DNA of 64,000 nt from Methylocaldum szegediense (GCF_949769195.1 NZ_OX458333.1:4188001-4252000); one strand, 5' to 3'. Counted from the first letter of the stretch, positions 1 to 8,752 are shown. Notes: generated from the letters alone by a model not told the origin. Translations and numbers: made by a program.

Positions 1-839
1 GTACGGCTGTGATGGCGCGAGCGCTGGCACGGGTCGATACTCGGGTGGCAGTGCGTATAGGCACGACTGTCTCCAAGAATCTCGAGCGCCGCGGCTGGTG
101 GGCACGAAACGCCCAGATGGCTTCGATCCGCCTGTTCTACCGCCATGCCGACGTAATTCTGACCCCGTCCAAAGGCGCGGCCGAAGATCTGGCCAGGATA
201 GCTGGGCTGCCGGTGGAGGCGGTGACCGTGGTGCCGAGTCCCGTGATCACGGATCGTTTCGAGGCAATGGCCAAAGAAGCGGTCGACCATCCTTGGCTCA
301 AACCGGGCGAGCCGCCAGTCATCCTCGGTGTGGGCGAATTGTGTGCGCGCAAGGATTTTGCCACTCTGTTGAAGGCTTTCGCAGAACTCAGACGTATTCG
401 TCCCTGCCGCCTGATCATCGGTGGCGAGGGCCGGCAGCGTGACAAGCTGCTGCTGCTCGCCCGCGGTCTGGGCGTGTCGGAGGACGTCGACCTCCCAGGA
501 TTTCTGTCCAACCCCTATGCTTACATGCGCCGGGCTAACGTCTTCGCCCTTACATCGGTCTGTGAAGGCATGCCGGTGGTACTGATCGAGGCCATGGCCT
601 GTGGGACGCCAGTGGTATCGACCGAATGTCCAAGCGGTCCGAGAGAGGTACTCGGCGGCGGTCGTTTTGGGCCTTTGGTTCCTCTCGGAGATTCATCGGC
701 TCTTGCAAAGAGACTGGCGGAAATGCTGGATAGGCCCACCTCGCCCGAAGTGCTGCGCGAGGCGACAGTGCCTTACACCGTTACCAATAGCGCACGGCAA
801 TATTTGAATGCTTTGGGTCTACTGACAGGGGAGAGGTGA
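1..839 (+). CDS. GT4 family glycosyltransferase, 5' end cut by window edge
   Basis: The reading frame is open to the window edge (Thr-Ala-Val precede the first Met at 12), so the start lies outside. About 276 residues are visible. Compared with the next gene, to which it aligns along its whole visible length, about 95 N-terminal residues are missing, which is most of the acceptor-binding Rossmann domain. The donor-binding half is complete: the GT4 motif E-x7-E is at visible residues 186-194, followed by a GTPVVST strand. It would transfer a sugar from a nucleotide-sugar donor to a cytoplasmic lipid- or glycan-linked acceptor. The stop overlaps the start of the following paralogue (TGATG). The specific sugar cannot be read from sequence. 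Confidence 0.85.
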   Translation, partial: TAVMARALARVDTRVAVRIGTTVSKNLERRGWWARNAQMASIRLFYRHADVILTPSKGAAEDLARIAGLPVEAVTVVPSPVITDRFEAMAKEAVDHPWLKPGEPPVILGVGELCARKDFATLLKAFAELRRIRPCRLIIGGEGRQRDKLLLLARGLGVSEDVDLPGFLSNPYAYMRRANVFALTSVCEGMPVVLIEAMACGTPVVSTECPSGPREVLGGGRFGPLVPLGDSSALAKRLAEMLDRPTSPEVLREATVPYTVTNSARQYLNALGLLTGER

Positions 840-1951
840 TGGATCGTGCACAACGTCTCGCGGTACTGATTTCATTTTCCGGTACTGGCGGTGTGGAGCG
901 TATGGTGATGAACCTGCTGCCCGCGTTTTCGCAGGCGGGGGTGGCGGTGGATCTCCTCGCCATCTTGCGCAAACCAGCGCCCGAACTCTTAAGGCTCAAC
1001 GGTTCGGGATTGCGCGTTCTGGATTTTGGGGTCGGGCACACCGCCTTGGCGGTGCCGGGACTAGCCCGGTATCTGAAGACCGAAAAGCCCGCCGCGCTAC
1101 TGGCTGCCAAGGACAGAGCTATCCGTGCTGCGGTGCTCGCCAAGCGGCTGAGTCGGGTCGACACGCGTCTGGTAGGTCGATTAGGGACCCATCTCTCGGC
1201 GGCCATGGCACACAAACCGGCGTTGATACGCTGGGCCCGCCTGTGGCCGATGCGCGAGATGTATGCGGCAGTAGACCGTATTGTCGCCGTGTCCGAAGGT
1301 GTTGCGGAGGATACGCGGCGGATCGCGAGGCTACCGCCGGAAAAGATCGTAGTGATCCGAAACCCGGTGATCACGCCGGACATGCTGGAAAAAAGCCGTA
1401 TGCCGGTTGATCACCCCTGGTTCGAATCTTCGAACATTCCTGTCATACTGGGCGCTGGCCGCTTGACACGGCAAAAGGACTTTTCGACTTTGATCCGCGC
1501 TTTTGCCCGTGTCCGCTCCACGATCGATTCGAGGCTGTTGATCCTGGGAGAGGGCCGGTTGCGTCCCGATCTGGAGAAGCTGGCGGCCCGTCTGGGTATT
1601 GCCGATGCGGTTTCTCTGCCCGGCCATGTGGCCAATCCTTATGCCTATATGGCGCGGAGTTCGTTGTTCGTGTTGTCGTCGGCCTGGGAGGGCTCGCCGA
1701 ATGTGCTGACGGAAGCCTTGGCCTTGGGCACGCCTGTGGTATCCACCGACTGTCCCAGCGGTCCGCGCGAGATTCTTAGGGATGGCCGTTTTGGCCCGCT
1801 AGTACCGGTAGGTGACGCCGAGCGATTGGCCGAGGCCATGTTGAACATGCTGCAGTCGCCGCTGGATAGCCGGTTTCTGCGCGAAGCGTCGGCCGAATAC
1901 ACGGTGGAACGCAGCGCAGCGCGTTATCTGGACGTGCTGGGCTTTCGATGA
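839..1951 (+). CDS. GT4 family glycosyltransferase (paralogue of the preceding gene)
   Basis: A 370-residue GT-B fold enzyme. The N-terminal part begins with a strand and an FSGTGGVERM glycine loop typical of GT4 acceptor domains. The C-terminal part has ILGAGRLTRQKDF, an LGEGRLR loop and the E-x7-E motif in WEGSPNVLTEAL. I prefer ATG at 839 over GTG at 836, because GGGGAGAGG lies directly upstream and the ATG forms a TGATG overlap with the previous stop. The two genes share many blocks (VDHPW, NPYAYM, CPSGPRE, RFGPLVP), so they look like a tandem duplication whose members may add consecutive sugars. The acceptor and sugar are unknown. Confidence 0.88.
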   Translation: MDRAQRLAVLISFSGTGGVERMVMNLLPAFSQAGVAVDLLAILRKPAPELLRLNGSGLRVLDFGVGHTALAVPGLARYLKTEKPAALLAAKDRAIRAAVLAKRLSRVDTRLVGRLGTHLSAAMAHKPALIRWARLWPMREMYAAVDRIVAVSEGVAEDTRRIARLPPEKIVVIRNPVITPDMLEKSRMPVDHPWFESSNIPVILGAGRLTRQKDFSTLIRAFARVRSTIDSRLLILGEGRLRPDLEKLAARLGIADAVSLPGHVANPYAYMARSSLFVLSSAWEGSPNVLTEALALGTPVVSTDCPSGPREILRDGRFGPLVPVGDAERLAEAMLNMLQSPLDSRFLREASAEYTVERSAARYLDVLGFR

Positions 1952-1975
1952 GTGATGAGGACCGAATTTGGTTTG

Positions 1976-2203
1976 CGTAATTTCGAGCGGTTCGAAGATG
2001 GGGTTGCTTGGTAAAGGCCCGCCTGCTGGTAGGGGTGATTTATTGGGTTTGTCGCCAAAGCATCATGCGCTGAGGTTCGTTCTCAGCTGTACGCGGCTGT
2101 CGACGCTGGTTATTTGACTCAAGAACAATTCGACTGCTTGAATAAACAAGCTGAAGAGCTTGCCCGTACCATTGGCGGCTTGCGAATTGCCGTCGAGAAA
2201 TAA
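1976..2203 (+). pseudogene. Decayed four-helix-bundle protein gene (S23 / 23S intervening-sequence type)
   Basis: Three short pieces in two frames match the family from N to C terminus. FERFEDGVAW at 1982-2011 is cut by TAA at 2012. KARLLVGVIYWV continues in the next frame from 2014. After a gap the first frame resumes with AKASCAEVRSQLYAAVD and ends in TIGGLRIAVEK at the TAA at 2201. Intact members are about 115-125 residues and carry the sequence lost here between the middle and last pieces. The gene therefore has a frameshift, an internal stop and an internal deletion. Intact relatives are four-helix bundles, often found in 23S rRNA inserts or beside polysaccharide genes. Identification rests on remembered family sequence. 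Confidence 0.7.
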
Positions 2204-2244
2204 GGAGCCAAGGTCAGTACGAGTAACAAATTCGGTAACCAGTC

Positions 2245-2310
2245 ATGAGGACTGAGTATGAGTAGTTAAGTAACAAACTCAATCCTCATCACTCGTTACT
2301 CAGTCCTCAT
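2245..2310. repeat. 14-bp perfect inverted repeat upstream of the sulfotransferase
   Basis: ATGAGGACTGAGTA at 2245-2258 pairs perfectly with TACTCAGTCCTCAT at 2297-2310, leaving a 38-base loop. A further partial copy, CTCAATCCTCATC, lies at 2278-2290. The right arm overlaps the outer repeat of the S23 relic. There is no T-tract, so this looks like repeat-element DNA rather than a terminator. Confidence 0.6.
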
Positions 2311-2322
2311 CACTAGAAAACA

Positions 2323-3006
2323 ATGCTTCTTTCCCTAAGATACAACTTCTTGTTCGTCCACATCGCCAAAACCGGCGGTACCAGTATCCGCAACGCCCTC
2401 TGGCGCCAAAAGTGGACTGATCCGTACCGGATTCCCCAGTTTCTCTGCAGCAAGTTGAGCGCGATGACCGGCCACAAGATCGGAGCCAAATTCCCGCGCC
2501 ATGCCAAGATCATCGCCGCCAAGGAAATGCTGCCGAGAGAGGTTTTCGAAGGTTTGTTCAAGTTTGCATTCGTGCGCAATCCTTGGGATTTACAGGTGAG
2601 TTCCTATCACCATATCCGTCGGGAGCGGCCGCACCTGATTACCCACATCGACAGCTTCGAAGCTTTTCTCCGCTGGAAATTCGACCCAGCCCGCCCGCCG
2701 CAGTATCACGCCGATATGTCGACGGAGCTGCAAAGCGACTATGTGATCGACCTGCATGGCAACACCATCGTGGATTTTCTCGGGCGTTACGAGTTTCTGG
2801 TCGAGGACTTCGACACGGTTTGCAAGCGCATCGGCATCAAGACCCCGAAGCTGCCCCACAGCCGCAAAGCGACCGACCGTCGGAGAGATTATCGGGAGTA
2901 CTATACCGATGTGACGGCCCAGCTCGTCGCGGACCATTACCGGCCGGACATCGAGCGGTTCGGCTACCGGTTCGACGAGCCTCTGGTCTCCAATCTGACG
3001 GGTTGA
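2323..3006 (+). CDS. Sulfotransferase family protein
   Basis: A 227-residue PAPS-dependent sulfotransferase. The 5'-phosphosulfate loop is HIAKTGGTSIR at residues 13-23 with catalytic Lys16. The 3'-phosphate motif FVRNPWDLQVSSY spans about residues 83-95, with Arg85 and the Ser pair at 93-94. Proteins of this family move sulfate from 3'-phosphoadenylyl sulfate to a hydroxyl of a carbohydrate. Lying between glycosyltransferases, it probably sulfates a sugar of the envelope glycan; that role is inferred from position. No signal peptide is present, so it acts in the cytoplasm. The ribosome binding site is weak. The next gene begins one base after the stop. Confidence 0.85.
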   Translation: MLLSLRYNFLFVHIAKTGGTSIRNALWRQKWTDPYRIPQFLCSKLSAMTGHKIGAKFPRHAKIIAAKEMLPREVFEGLFKFAFVRNPWDLQVSSYHHIRRERPHLITHIDSFEAFLRWKFDPARPPQYHADMSTELQSDYVIDLHGNTIVDFLGRYEFLVEDFDTVCKRIGIKTPKLPHSRKATDRRRDYREYYTDVTAQLVADHYRPDIERFGYRFDEPLVSNLTG

Positions 3007-3007
3007 G

Positions 3008-4090
3008 ATGTATCCTTCGCTGCACATTCTCGGCAGCCGTCAGTTCGGCGGTGCGGATCAGTTCTATGTGCGCTTGCTGGGCGCGCTGCACGAAGCGGGG
3101 CAGAGAGTGGTCGCCGTCAACCGGGCTGGCAGTCCAGTTGCGGAAGCCTTGAAGACCAGTTCCATCGAGCAGGCGCATCTGCCGCTGGCCAATCAGTGGG
3201 ACCTCTGGTCGATCTGGCGGATTCGAGAGCTGGTGGCCCGATGGCAGCCGTGTATCGTCCAGACCTACATGGGCCGTGCGACACGTCTGACCCGCCTGCC
3301 TTCCAAGATGAAAGCCGTGCATATCGCCCGCCTGGGCGGTTACTACAAGATCGACGGCTATTACCGGCATGCCCATGCCTGGGTGGGCAATACGCGAGGC
3401 ATCTGCGACTATCTGGTCCGATCCGGTCTTCCCGCCGAACGGGTTTTTCATATAGGCAACTTCGTGCCGGAACCTGCCGTTTTCTCGAGACTCGAGCTCC
3501 AAGCCCTGCGTGACGAACACGATATCCCGAAGGATGCATTCGTGTTGTTCGCCTTGGGGCGATTGATCGGCAAGAAAGGCTTCGACGATCTGTTACATGC
3601 TTTCGCCAAACTCCCCGCCGAATCGAACGGACGTCCACTGATCCTGCTGATCGCGGGCGACGGGCCCGCAGCTGGCTTGTTGAAGACGCTGTCCGAAAGA
3701 CTGCAGATCAGCCCACGCGTCCGCTGGTTGGGTTGGCAGCGGCCCGATCCGTTCTACGCCGCGGCCGATTTGTTCGTTTGTCCCTCGCGCCACGAACCTT
3801 TGGGTAATGTCATCCTAGAGGCTTGGAATTATCGTTTGCCGGTGGTGAGTACGGCTACCGACGGTGCTCTGGAGTTGATCGAGCCGGAGCGAACGGGACT
3901 ACTCGCGCCTTGCGGCAACCCTGCGGGGCTCGCGGCGCAACTTCGGGCGGTGATCGTGCTTTCCGACACCGAACGAAGCGCGTTGGGCGAGGCCGGGCAT
4001 GCGTTTCTGCGAAGCCGGTTCAGCCGCGAGGCGGTGGTCGGTACCTACCTGGAACTTTATCGGCGCCTCATGGCAGAGAGAGGCTGCTGA
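3008..4090 (+). CDS. GT4 family glycosyltransferase
   Basis: A 360-residue retaining glycosyltransferase. The start is immediately after the sulfotransferase stop, indicating translational coupling. The N-terminal domain opens with HILGSRQFGGADQF, and the donor domain has FALGRLIGKKGFDDLL (about 181-196), an IAGDGPA loop (about 215-221) and the E-x7-E motif at residues 263-271 (EPLGNVILE). The overall pattern is that of WaaG/RfaG-type GT4 enzymes acting on lipopolysaccharide or capsule precursors. It is a separate lineage from the two tandem paralogues at the start of the window. The sugar donor is not predictable. Confidence 0.87.
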   Translation: MYPSLHILGSRQFGGADQFYVRLLGALHEAGQRVVAVNRAGSPVAEALKTSSIEQAHLPLANQWDLWSIWRIRELVARWQPCIVQTYMGRATRLTRLPSKMKAVHIARLGGYYKIDGYYRHAHAWVGNTRGICDYLVRSGLPAERVFHIGNFVPEPAVFSRLELQALRDEHDIPKDAFVLFALGRLIGKKGFDDLLHAFAKLPAESNGRPLILLIAGDGPAAGLLKTLSERLQISPRVRWLGWQRPDPFYAAADLFVCPSRHEPLGNVILEAWNYRLPVVSTATDGALELIEPERTGLLAPCGNPAGLAAQLRAVIVLSDTERSALGEAGHAFLRSRFSREAVVGTYLELYRRLMAERGC

Positions 4091-4093
4091 GCA

Positions 4094-5152
4094 ATGCCGG
4101 AAACCGAATCTCCGCCGAAAAGCATCCTAATCATACGACTCAGCGCCATCGGCGACGTCATCATGGCATCGGGGCTGATTCCTGCGCTGCGCACCGCTTA
4201 CCCGGATGCCCGCATCGCCTGGCTGACGGAATCTACTAACGCCGATCTCCTGCGCCATAACCCGCGTCTGGATCGGGTTTATCTATGGCCAAGGGCCCGT
4301 TGGCGGCAGTTGCGCCTAGAGCGGCGCTATCGCGAATTTGCCCGGGAAGCTTACGATTCGATCCATGCGCTCCGGGGCGAAGATTTCGATTGGGTGATCG
4401 ATCTCCAGGGTTTGCTCAAGAGCGGCGTCTGGGCCTGGCTCTCGGGCGGGCGGCGGCGCATCGGACTCGGTTCGCGCGAGGGCAGTCAGTTCCTGATGAC
4501 GGAAGTGCTCGACCGGCGCGTGAATGATCTTCGCATCGGCAAGGAATACCGTAAGCTCGCCGAGATGTTGACCGGACGTAAGGATATGTTCGCGCTCGAC
4601 ATTGCCATTTCGGAAGACGACCGAATAGAGGCAAGAGGATTGCTGGAATCGCTCGGTGTGGTCGGGAAGTATGCTGTGATTTGCCCATTCACCACCCGAC
4701 CGCAAAAGCATTGGTTCGACGAGCGCTGGGCGCAGTTGGTCGCCCGGTTGGCTGACAAGAACCGGCTTACCGTCGTCATGTTAGGCGGGCCGGCGGACAA
4801 GGCGCGTGCGGAAATCATTGCCGATCAAACGCCGGGACTCATCAATCTGGCTGGCCGAACCAGCCTCGGACAATGCGCGGCGATCATCGAGAAAGCGAAG
4901 CTGTTGATCGGCGTCGATACCGGATTGACCCATCTCGGTATCGCTTTGAACGTTCCGACTATAGCCCTCTTTGGTTCCACGCGGCCTTATCTGGACACGG
5001 GCCGTGCCAGGGCGAGAGTGCTTTATGGGCCTCTCGAATGTTCACCTTGCCGCCGTCGTCCGACCTGCGGCGGGACCTATGACTGCATGCGTCTTCATAC
5101 TACGGACGGCGTCTTCGAGGCCGCTAACCAGCTTCTGGAGGGAGACATATGA
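4094..5152 (+). CDS. GT9 family glycosyltransferase (heptosyltransferase-like)
   Basis: A 352-residue GT-B enzyme of family 9. The N-terminus ILIIRLSAIGDVIMA (about residues 11-25) is the hallmark of ADP-heptose:LPS heptosyltransferases, followed by FDWVIDLQGLLKSG. The donor domain has the conserved VDTGLTHLG segment with its Asp-His pair, then PTIALFGSTRP. A cysteine cluster near the C-terminus (CSPCRRRPTCGGTYDC) is common in this family. It likely adds heptose or another sugar to lipid A core. It sits 3 bases after the previous gene and overlaps the next by ATGA. Assignment to WaaC, WaaF or a non-LPS member is not secure. Confidence 0.85.
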   Translation: MPETESPPKSILIIRLSAIGDVIMASGLIPALRTAYPDARIAWLTESTNADLLRHNPRLDRVYLWPRARWRQLRLERRYREFAREAYDSIHALRGEDFDWVIDLQGLLKSGVWAWLSGGRRRIGLGSREGSQFLMTEVLDRRVNDLRIGKEYRKLAEMLTGRKDMFALDIAISEDDRIEARGLLESLGVVGKYAVICPFTTRPQKHWFDERWAQLVARLADKNRLTVVMLGGPADKARAEIIADQTPGLINLAGRTSLGQCAAIIEKAKLLIGVDTGLTHLGIALNVPTIALFGSTRPYLDTGRARARVLYGPLECSPCRRRPTCGGTYDCMRLHTTDGVFEAANQLLEGDI

Positions 5153-6258
5153 AAGTGCTGCACGTGGAAATGGGGCGGCATCTCTACGGCGGCGCCCGAC
5201 AAGTGGCTTACCTTCTCAACGGATTGAGCAGGTTTCCTGGTGAGCATCTGCTAGTGTGCAGCGAAGGTGCCGAGATTATCGAGGCTATCCAAAATCCCGC
5301 GGTCGCGATTCGGCCGTTTCATTTCCGGGGCGATGCGGATCTCGGTTTCATCGGCCAGTTGCGGCGGCTGATACGAAGCGAAAAGCCGGACATGCTGCAC
5401 GTCCACAGCCGCCGTGCCGACCTACTCTCTGCTTTGGCGGGACGGCTGGAAAACATTCCGATGATCCACAGCCGGCGCGTGGACAATCCGCCGCGCTGGG
5501 TCGACACCCGTATCAAGTTTCAGCTGTTCGAGACCATCATCGCTATATCGGAAGGTATACGCGCGGTGCTCATCGAGGCGGGCGTGCCGACCAGTCGGGT
5601 GGTGTGTGTTCCGAGCGCGGTCGATACCGAACGTTATCGGCCGGGAGGCGACAGGGCTTGGTTTCGTTCGGAGTTCGGTCTCTCGGAGGGCGAAACGGCG
5701 ATCGGGATGGTCGCCCAGCTGATTTCCCGCAAGGGGCATGAATTGTTGTTCGACGCCTTGCCGGTGGTCCTGTCGCGTCACCCTGAAACGCGTGTTTTGC
5801 TGTTCGGCCAGGGACCCATGGAGGCTGAGTTTCGCACATCGGTTCGGGGCCGGGCACTCGAGAACAGTGTGATTTTCGCCGGTTATCGGAATGATATGGC
5901 GCGGGTCATACCCTGCCTCGATCTGATGGTCCATCCCGCCTGGATGGAAGGGCTCGGCGTATCGCTGCTGGAGGCGGCGGCTTCCGGGGTTCCGATCGTG
6001 GCGACACGGGCCGGCGGTATCCCGGAAATCGTGAAGGACGGCGTCAACGGTCGCCTGATCGAACCCGGCGACGCCGACGGGCTGGCTTCGGCCATCGTCG
6101 AACTGCTGGACGATCCGACGCGGCGTCAGGCACTGGGGCAGGCAGCAAGACGCTGGGTTCTCGAACGGTTCTCGGTCGACGCCATGGTGGAGGGCAATTA
6201 TCGGGTTTATCGGTCCATATCGGGTGTAGAGGATTCTTGCGCGGATGATAAAGTGTGA
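5149..6258 (+). CDS. GT4 family glycosyltransferase
   Basis: A 369-residue GT4 enzyme. Its ATG overlaps the GT9 stop and is preceded by GGAGGGAGAC. The N-terminus HLYGGARQVAYLLNGL is the acceptor-domain glycine loop. LHVHSRRADLLSALAGRL follows, then the donor domain with MVAQLISRKGHELL and E-x7-E in MEGLGVSLLEAAASG, next to GGIPEIV. The pattern resembles WaaG-like and PimB-like enzymes of LPS core or O-unit assembly. It is the last plus-strand gene of this operon-like run (2323-6258), so it probably acts in the same pathway as the sulfotransferase and heptosyltransferase. Confidence 0.87.
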   Translation: MKVLHVEMGRHLYGGARQVAYLLNGLSRFPGEHLLVCSEGAEIIEAIQNPAVAIRPFHFRGDADLGFIGQLRRLIRSEKPDMLHVHSRRADLLSALAGRLENIPMIHSRRVDNPPRWVDTRIKFQLFETIIAISEGIRAVLIEAGVPTSRVVCVPSAVDTERYRPGGDRAWFRSEFGLSEGETAIGMVAQLISRKGHELLFDALPVVLSRHPETRVLLFGQGPMEAEFRTSVRGRALENSVIFAGYRNDMARVIPCLDLMVHPAWMEGLGVSLLEAAASGVPIVATRAGGIPEIVKDGVNGRLIEPGDADGLASAIVELLDDPTRRQALGQAARRWVLERFSVDAMVEGNYRVYRSISGVEDSCADDKV

Positions 6259-6354
6259 TCCGTTCGGGAGCGCTTAAGAATCAAAGCTTGATGACGGGAA
6301 TTAGAATGTCTGTCGAGTTTCCCTGGGAAATCCATCTACGTCTTGAGGGAGTCC

Positions 6355-7440
6355 TCACGAAGCTAGCCAGCCACAGGCTCTAGCGATCCGCTCCGCACGC
6401 TTTTCCCAGCTATAGTCCCTAGCTTTTTCCTTGGCGGCTTGCGCGAGACGGCGGGCCAATTGCGGATCGTTCTGAAGCCGCCGAACCGCCGCGATCCATC
6501 CTTCGGTGTCCTCTGGTTCCACCAGCAAACCGGTTTTCTCGTGGTCGATGATTTCTCGGATGGCTGGAAGGTTACTCACAACGATCGGACGTCCCGCCGC
6601 CATCGCCTCGAATAGCTTAATGGGGCTGATCGAATCGGCATGGGGCAGGTTCCGCTGATAGGGCAGCAGGATCAGGTCCGAGCGTTCCCACCAAAGCGGC
6701 ACTTCCCGGTGGGGCACGAACGGCACGACTTCCAGTTTGCCCGAGGTTTGAACCGCATCTTCCTGTTCGCCCACCAGGGTGACGTTCGCAATACCCCGTG
6801 CGGCGATCTGCTGGAAGACGTCGAGGCCGCGGTCGCGGCTCAGGCGCCCGAGGTACACGATGCGCGGGGCGGAAAGCCGGTCCGGATCGAAGGGCGCAAT
6901 TGGGGCGAAGGCGGAGAGTTTGGTTCCGCTTGGGCTGACCAGAACGCGCTCGGCGGTGGCTCCGGCCCTGATCAATATCTCCGCTGCGGCATGGCTAATG
7001 GGGAAAAGCCATTCGATGATTCCCTGCCGATGGTGTTTCACGATATCCGCCAAATATCCCTTGCCGATCAGTTCACGTTCCGCTTCGTGGATTTCCAGTT
7101 GGTGTTGGATTCCGGCGGCGGCCAATGTGGCGCTGATTTGCACGGAGCGAGTGTAAACGCCCGCCGCTTGGCGTAGGCGTCGCCCGTAGAGCGTGACGAA
7201 CGGCTTCCCGTTCCAGCGTCGGTTCAGCAGCCAACTGGAGCGGATGTCCAGGGACGATTCGATACCAAACTCGCGCAGCCGGGTTGCCAGGTCCAGCGAG
7301 TTCGGCCACGGTGGCAAATACAGAGTGGCGTCTAGCCCCACCAGGCGGAACGCCTCCATCATCTGCAGGGTTTGGATCAAGTTAGCGCGGTTTCGCTGCA
7401 GTCGGCTTCGGCCGAGATAGACGACCGATGGCCTAATCAT
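6355..7440 (-). CDS. GT4 family glycosyltransferase
   Basis: About 361 residues from ATG at 7440, chosen because it overlaps the end of the upstream ligase gene by only 8 bases; a Met at 7467 is possible but would overlap by 35 bases. The donor domain shows IVYLGRLSRDRGLDVF, then SPIKLFEAMAAGRPIV and AIREII. The first Glu of the usual E-x7-E motif is replaced by Ser, a variation seen in some GT4 subfamilies, while the second Glu is kept. It is convergent with the plus-strand operon and translationally coupled to the O-antigen ligase gene, so it likely works in the same envelope glycan pathway. Confidence 0.82.
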   Translation of the reverse strand: MIRPSVVYLGRSRLQRNRANLIQTLQMMEAFRLVGLDATLYLPPWPNSLDLATRLREFGIESSLDIRSSWLLNRRWNGKPFVTLYGRRLRQAAGVYTRSVQISATLAAAGIQHQLEIHEAERELIGKGYLADIVKHHRQGIIEWLFPISHAAAEILIRAGATAERVLVSPSGTKLSAFAPIAPFDPDRLSAPRIVYLGRLSRDRGLDVFQQIAARGIANVTLVGEQEDAVQTSGKLEVVPFVPHREVPLWWERSDLILLPYQRNLPHADSISPIKLFEAMAAGRPIVVSNLPAIREIIDHEKTGLLVEPEDTEGWIAAVRRLQNDPQLARRLAQAAKEKARDYSWEKRAERIARACGWLAS

Positions 7441-8752
7441 AGCTGGCAACCTTAGGATGCCAGGCAAAGCTGTGGGCGATCCCGGCGAGTAAAATCCAAT
7501 AGGCCCGGCAATCGCCGTGCAGAATGCGGAAGTCGAACAGGCTCCACACAGCGAAGAGCAAGAAGCACCCGGTCAGAAACGCGAAATGATCTTTCGGCAA
7601 GACTCCGGTCTTATAGCCGCGCCAAACGTTTTTTATCATCAGAAAAACCGTTGCAAGCAAGACCAGGGCGCCCAAAAGGCCGAAGCGGACCAGTATTTCC
7701 AGATACGTGTTATGAAAATGGTCCATCCAGTCCGCTCCTTTCTCCTGCGGATGGATCAGTTCGGGTTGGCCGCTGATTTCAATGAGATGTTCGGTAGAGC
7801 CGGGCCCCCAGCCGAACCAGGGCCGCTGCAAGAACTTTTGCAGTCCGAATATCTGAACGTCGTGGCGGAAGCTGATCGAGGTGCGTGGCAATGGCTCGCT
7901 TTTTCCCTGCAGGATCGACGAAACGACCCGGTTTTCTTCAGTGAGCCGGGTGCGGATTTCATCCTGATTCAGGGCAAACAGACTCGCCACGAGACCCAAA
8001 GCGAGAAGCAGAAAAGGAACCGACTTTCTGAGCGGAAGGTCGGTTTCTCCGCCATTCGAAAAGCATCGAATACCGAACGCAATAGGGAGGGCTATCAGCG
8101 TGGCGAGCCAGGCGCCTCGGGATTTGGAGGACAGCAGCATGAAACTGGATAAATACAGGGCGCCGAGCCAGCAGGCTAGGCGCAAAAGATCGTGCGGAGT
8201 TCCCGCGCGGCTACTCCAAATGCGAGGCGTAAAGACCAGGAGTCCCAAAATCGCCGAGGCGGAAACGAGACCGGCGAAGATGATTCGGAGTTTGAAGCCG
8301 GTTCTTTCAGTGACGGTCATGTGATACAAGTTCGACCAATCGGCCTTCCAAAGCATACCGATAAGGAGTCCCGCGGCAGCCAGGATCAGCGTCCGATGGA
8401 TACGCCGCAAGTCGCCGCGCAGCCACCAGGCGAGCGGCAGAAAGGCGAACAGTTTGAGCCAGTTCGAGGCATCCCGGGCCTGGAGTTTGTGCGTGTCGGG
8501 AAATTCATCGATCGCAACGTAAACCCCGATGGCCGTGTAGATCGCGAAAGCGGCGAAAAGCCGGAACATGGGGTCGCGGCGGAACATTTTCCATGCCGAC
8601 GGTGCCAACAGAAATGCCAGCGAAAACAGGGCTAATGCGATATTCGCTCCGGCTACACTCAGCCAGGCAAAGAAGGCGAAAGCCAATGTGGCCGTGACAC
8701 CGGTATAATCGGTGTATTTGTGGATCGGGGGGGCGATGACTCCGGCGATCAT
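7433..8752 (-). CDS. O-antigen ligase / polymerase family membrane protein
   Basis: About 439 residues from ATG at 8752 (MIAGVIAPP), which has AAGGA 12 bases upstream; the frame stays open to 8905 but that extension lacks membrane-protein character. The protein is a chain of hydrophobic segments (about ten to twelve) with a large periplasmic loop before the last helices. That loop holds PWFGWGPGSTEHL and the HNTYLEILVRFGLLG block, the signature of the Wzy_C / O-antigen ligase domain. Relatives join O-antigen or other glycans to lipid A core, or polymerise repeat units, at the periplasmic face. The gene is divergent from msbA, which supports a lipopolysaccharide role. WaaL versus Wzy cannot be decided here. 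Confidence 0.83.
   Translation of the reverse strand: MIAGVIAPPIHKYTDYTGVTATLAFAFFAWLSVAGANIALALFSLAFLLAPSAWKMFRRDPMFRLFAAFAIYTAIGVYVAIDEFPDTHKLQARDASNWLKLFAFLPLAWWLRGDLRRIHRTLILAAAGLLIGMLWKADWSNLYHMTVTERTGFKLRIIFAGLVSASAILGLLVFTPRIWSSRAGTPHDLLRLACWLGALYLSSFMLLSSKSRGAWLATLIALPIAFGIRCFSNGGETDLPLRKSVPFLLLALGLVASLFALNQDEIRTRLTEENRVVSSILQGKSEPLPRTSISFRHDVQIFGLQKFLQRPWFGWGPGSTEHLIEISGQPELIHPQEKGADWMDHFHNTYLEILVRFGLLGALVLLATVFLMIKNVWRGYKTGVLPKDHFAFLTGCFLLFAVWSLFDFRILHGDCRAYWILLAGIAHSFAWHPKVASYD

Larger units (their letters stand above)
1951..2314. repeat. 12-bp inverted repeats bracketing a four-helix-bundle gene relic
   Basis: AGTGATGAGGAC at 1951-1962 is the exact reverse complement of GTCCTCATCACT at 2303-2314. 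The pair encloses the decayed S23-type gene and fills most of the gap between the glycosyltransferase and the sulfotransferase. The arrangement resembles a small mobile cassette with terminal repeats, but no transposase is present and no target duplication was identified. Confidence 0.55.
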
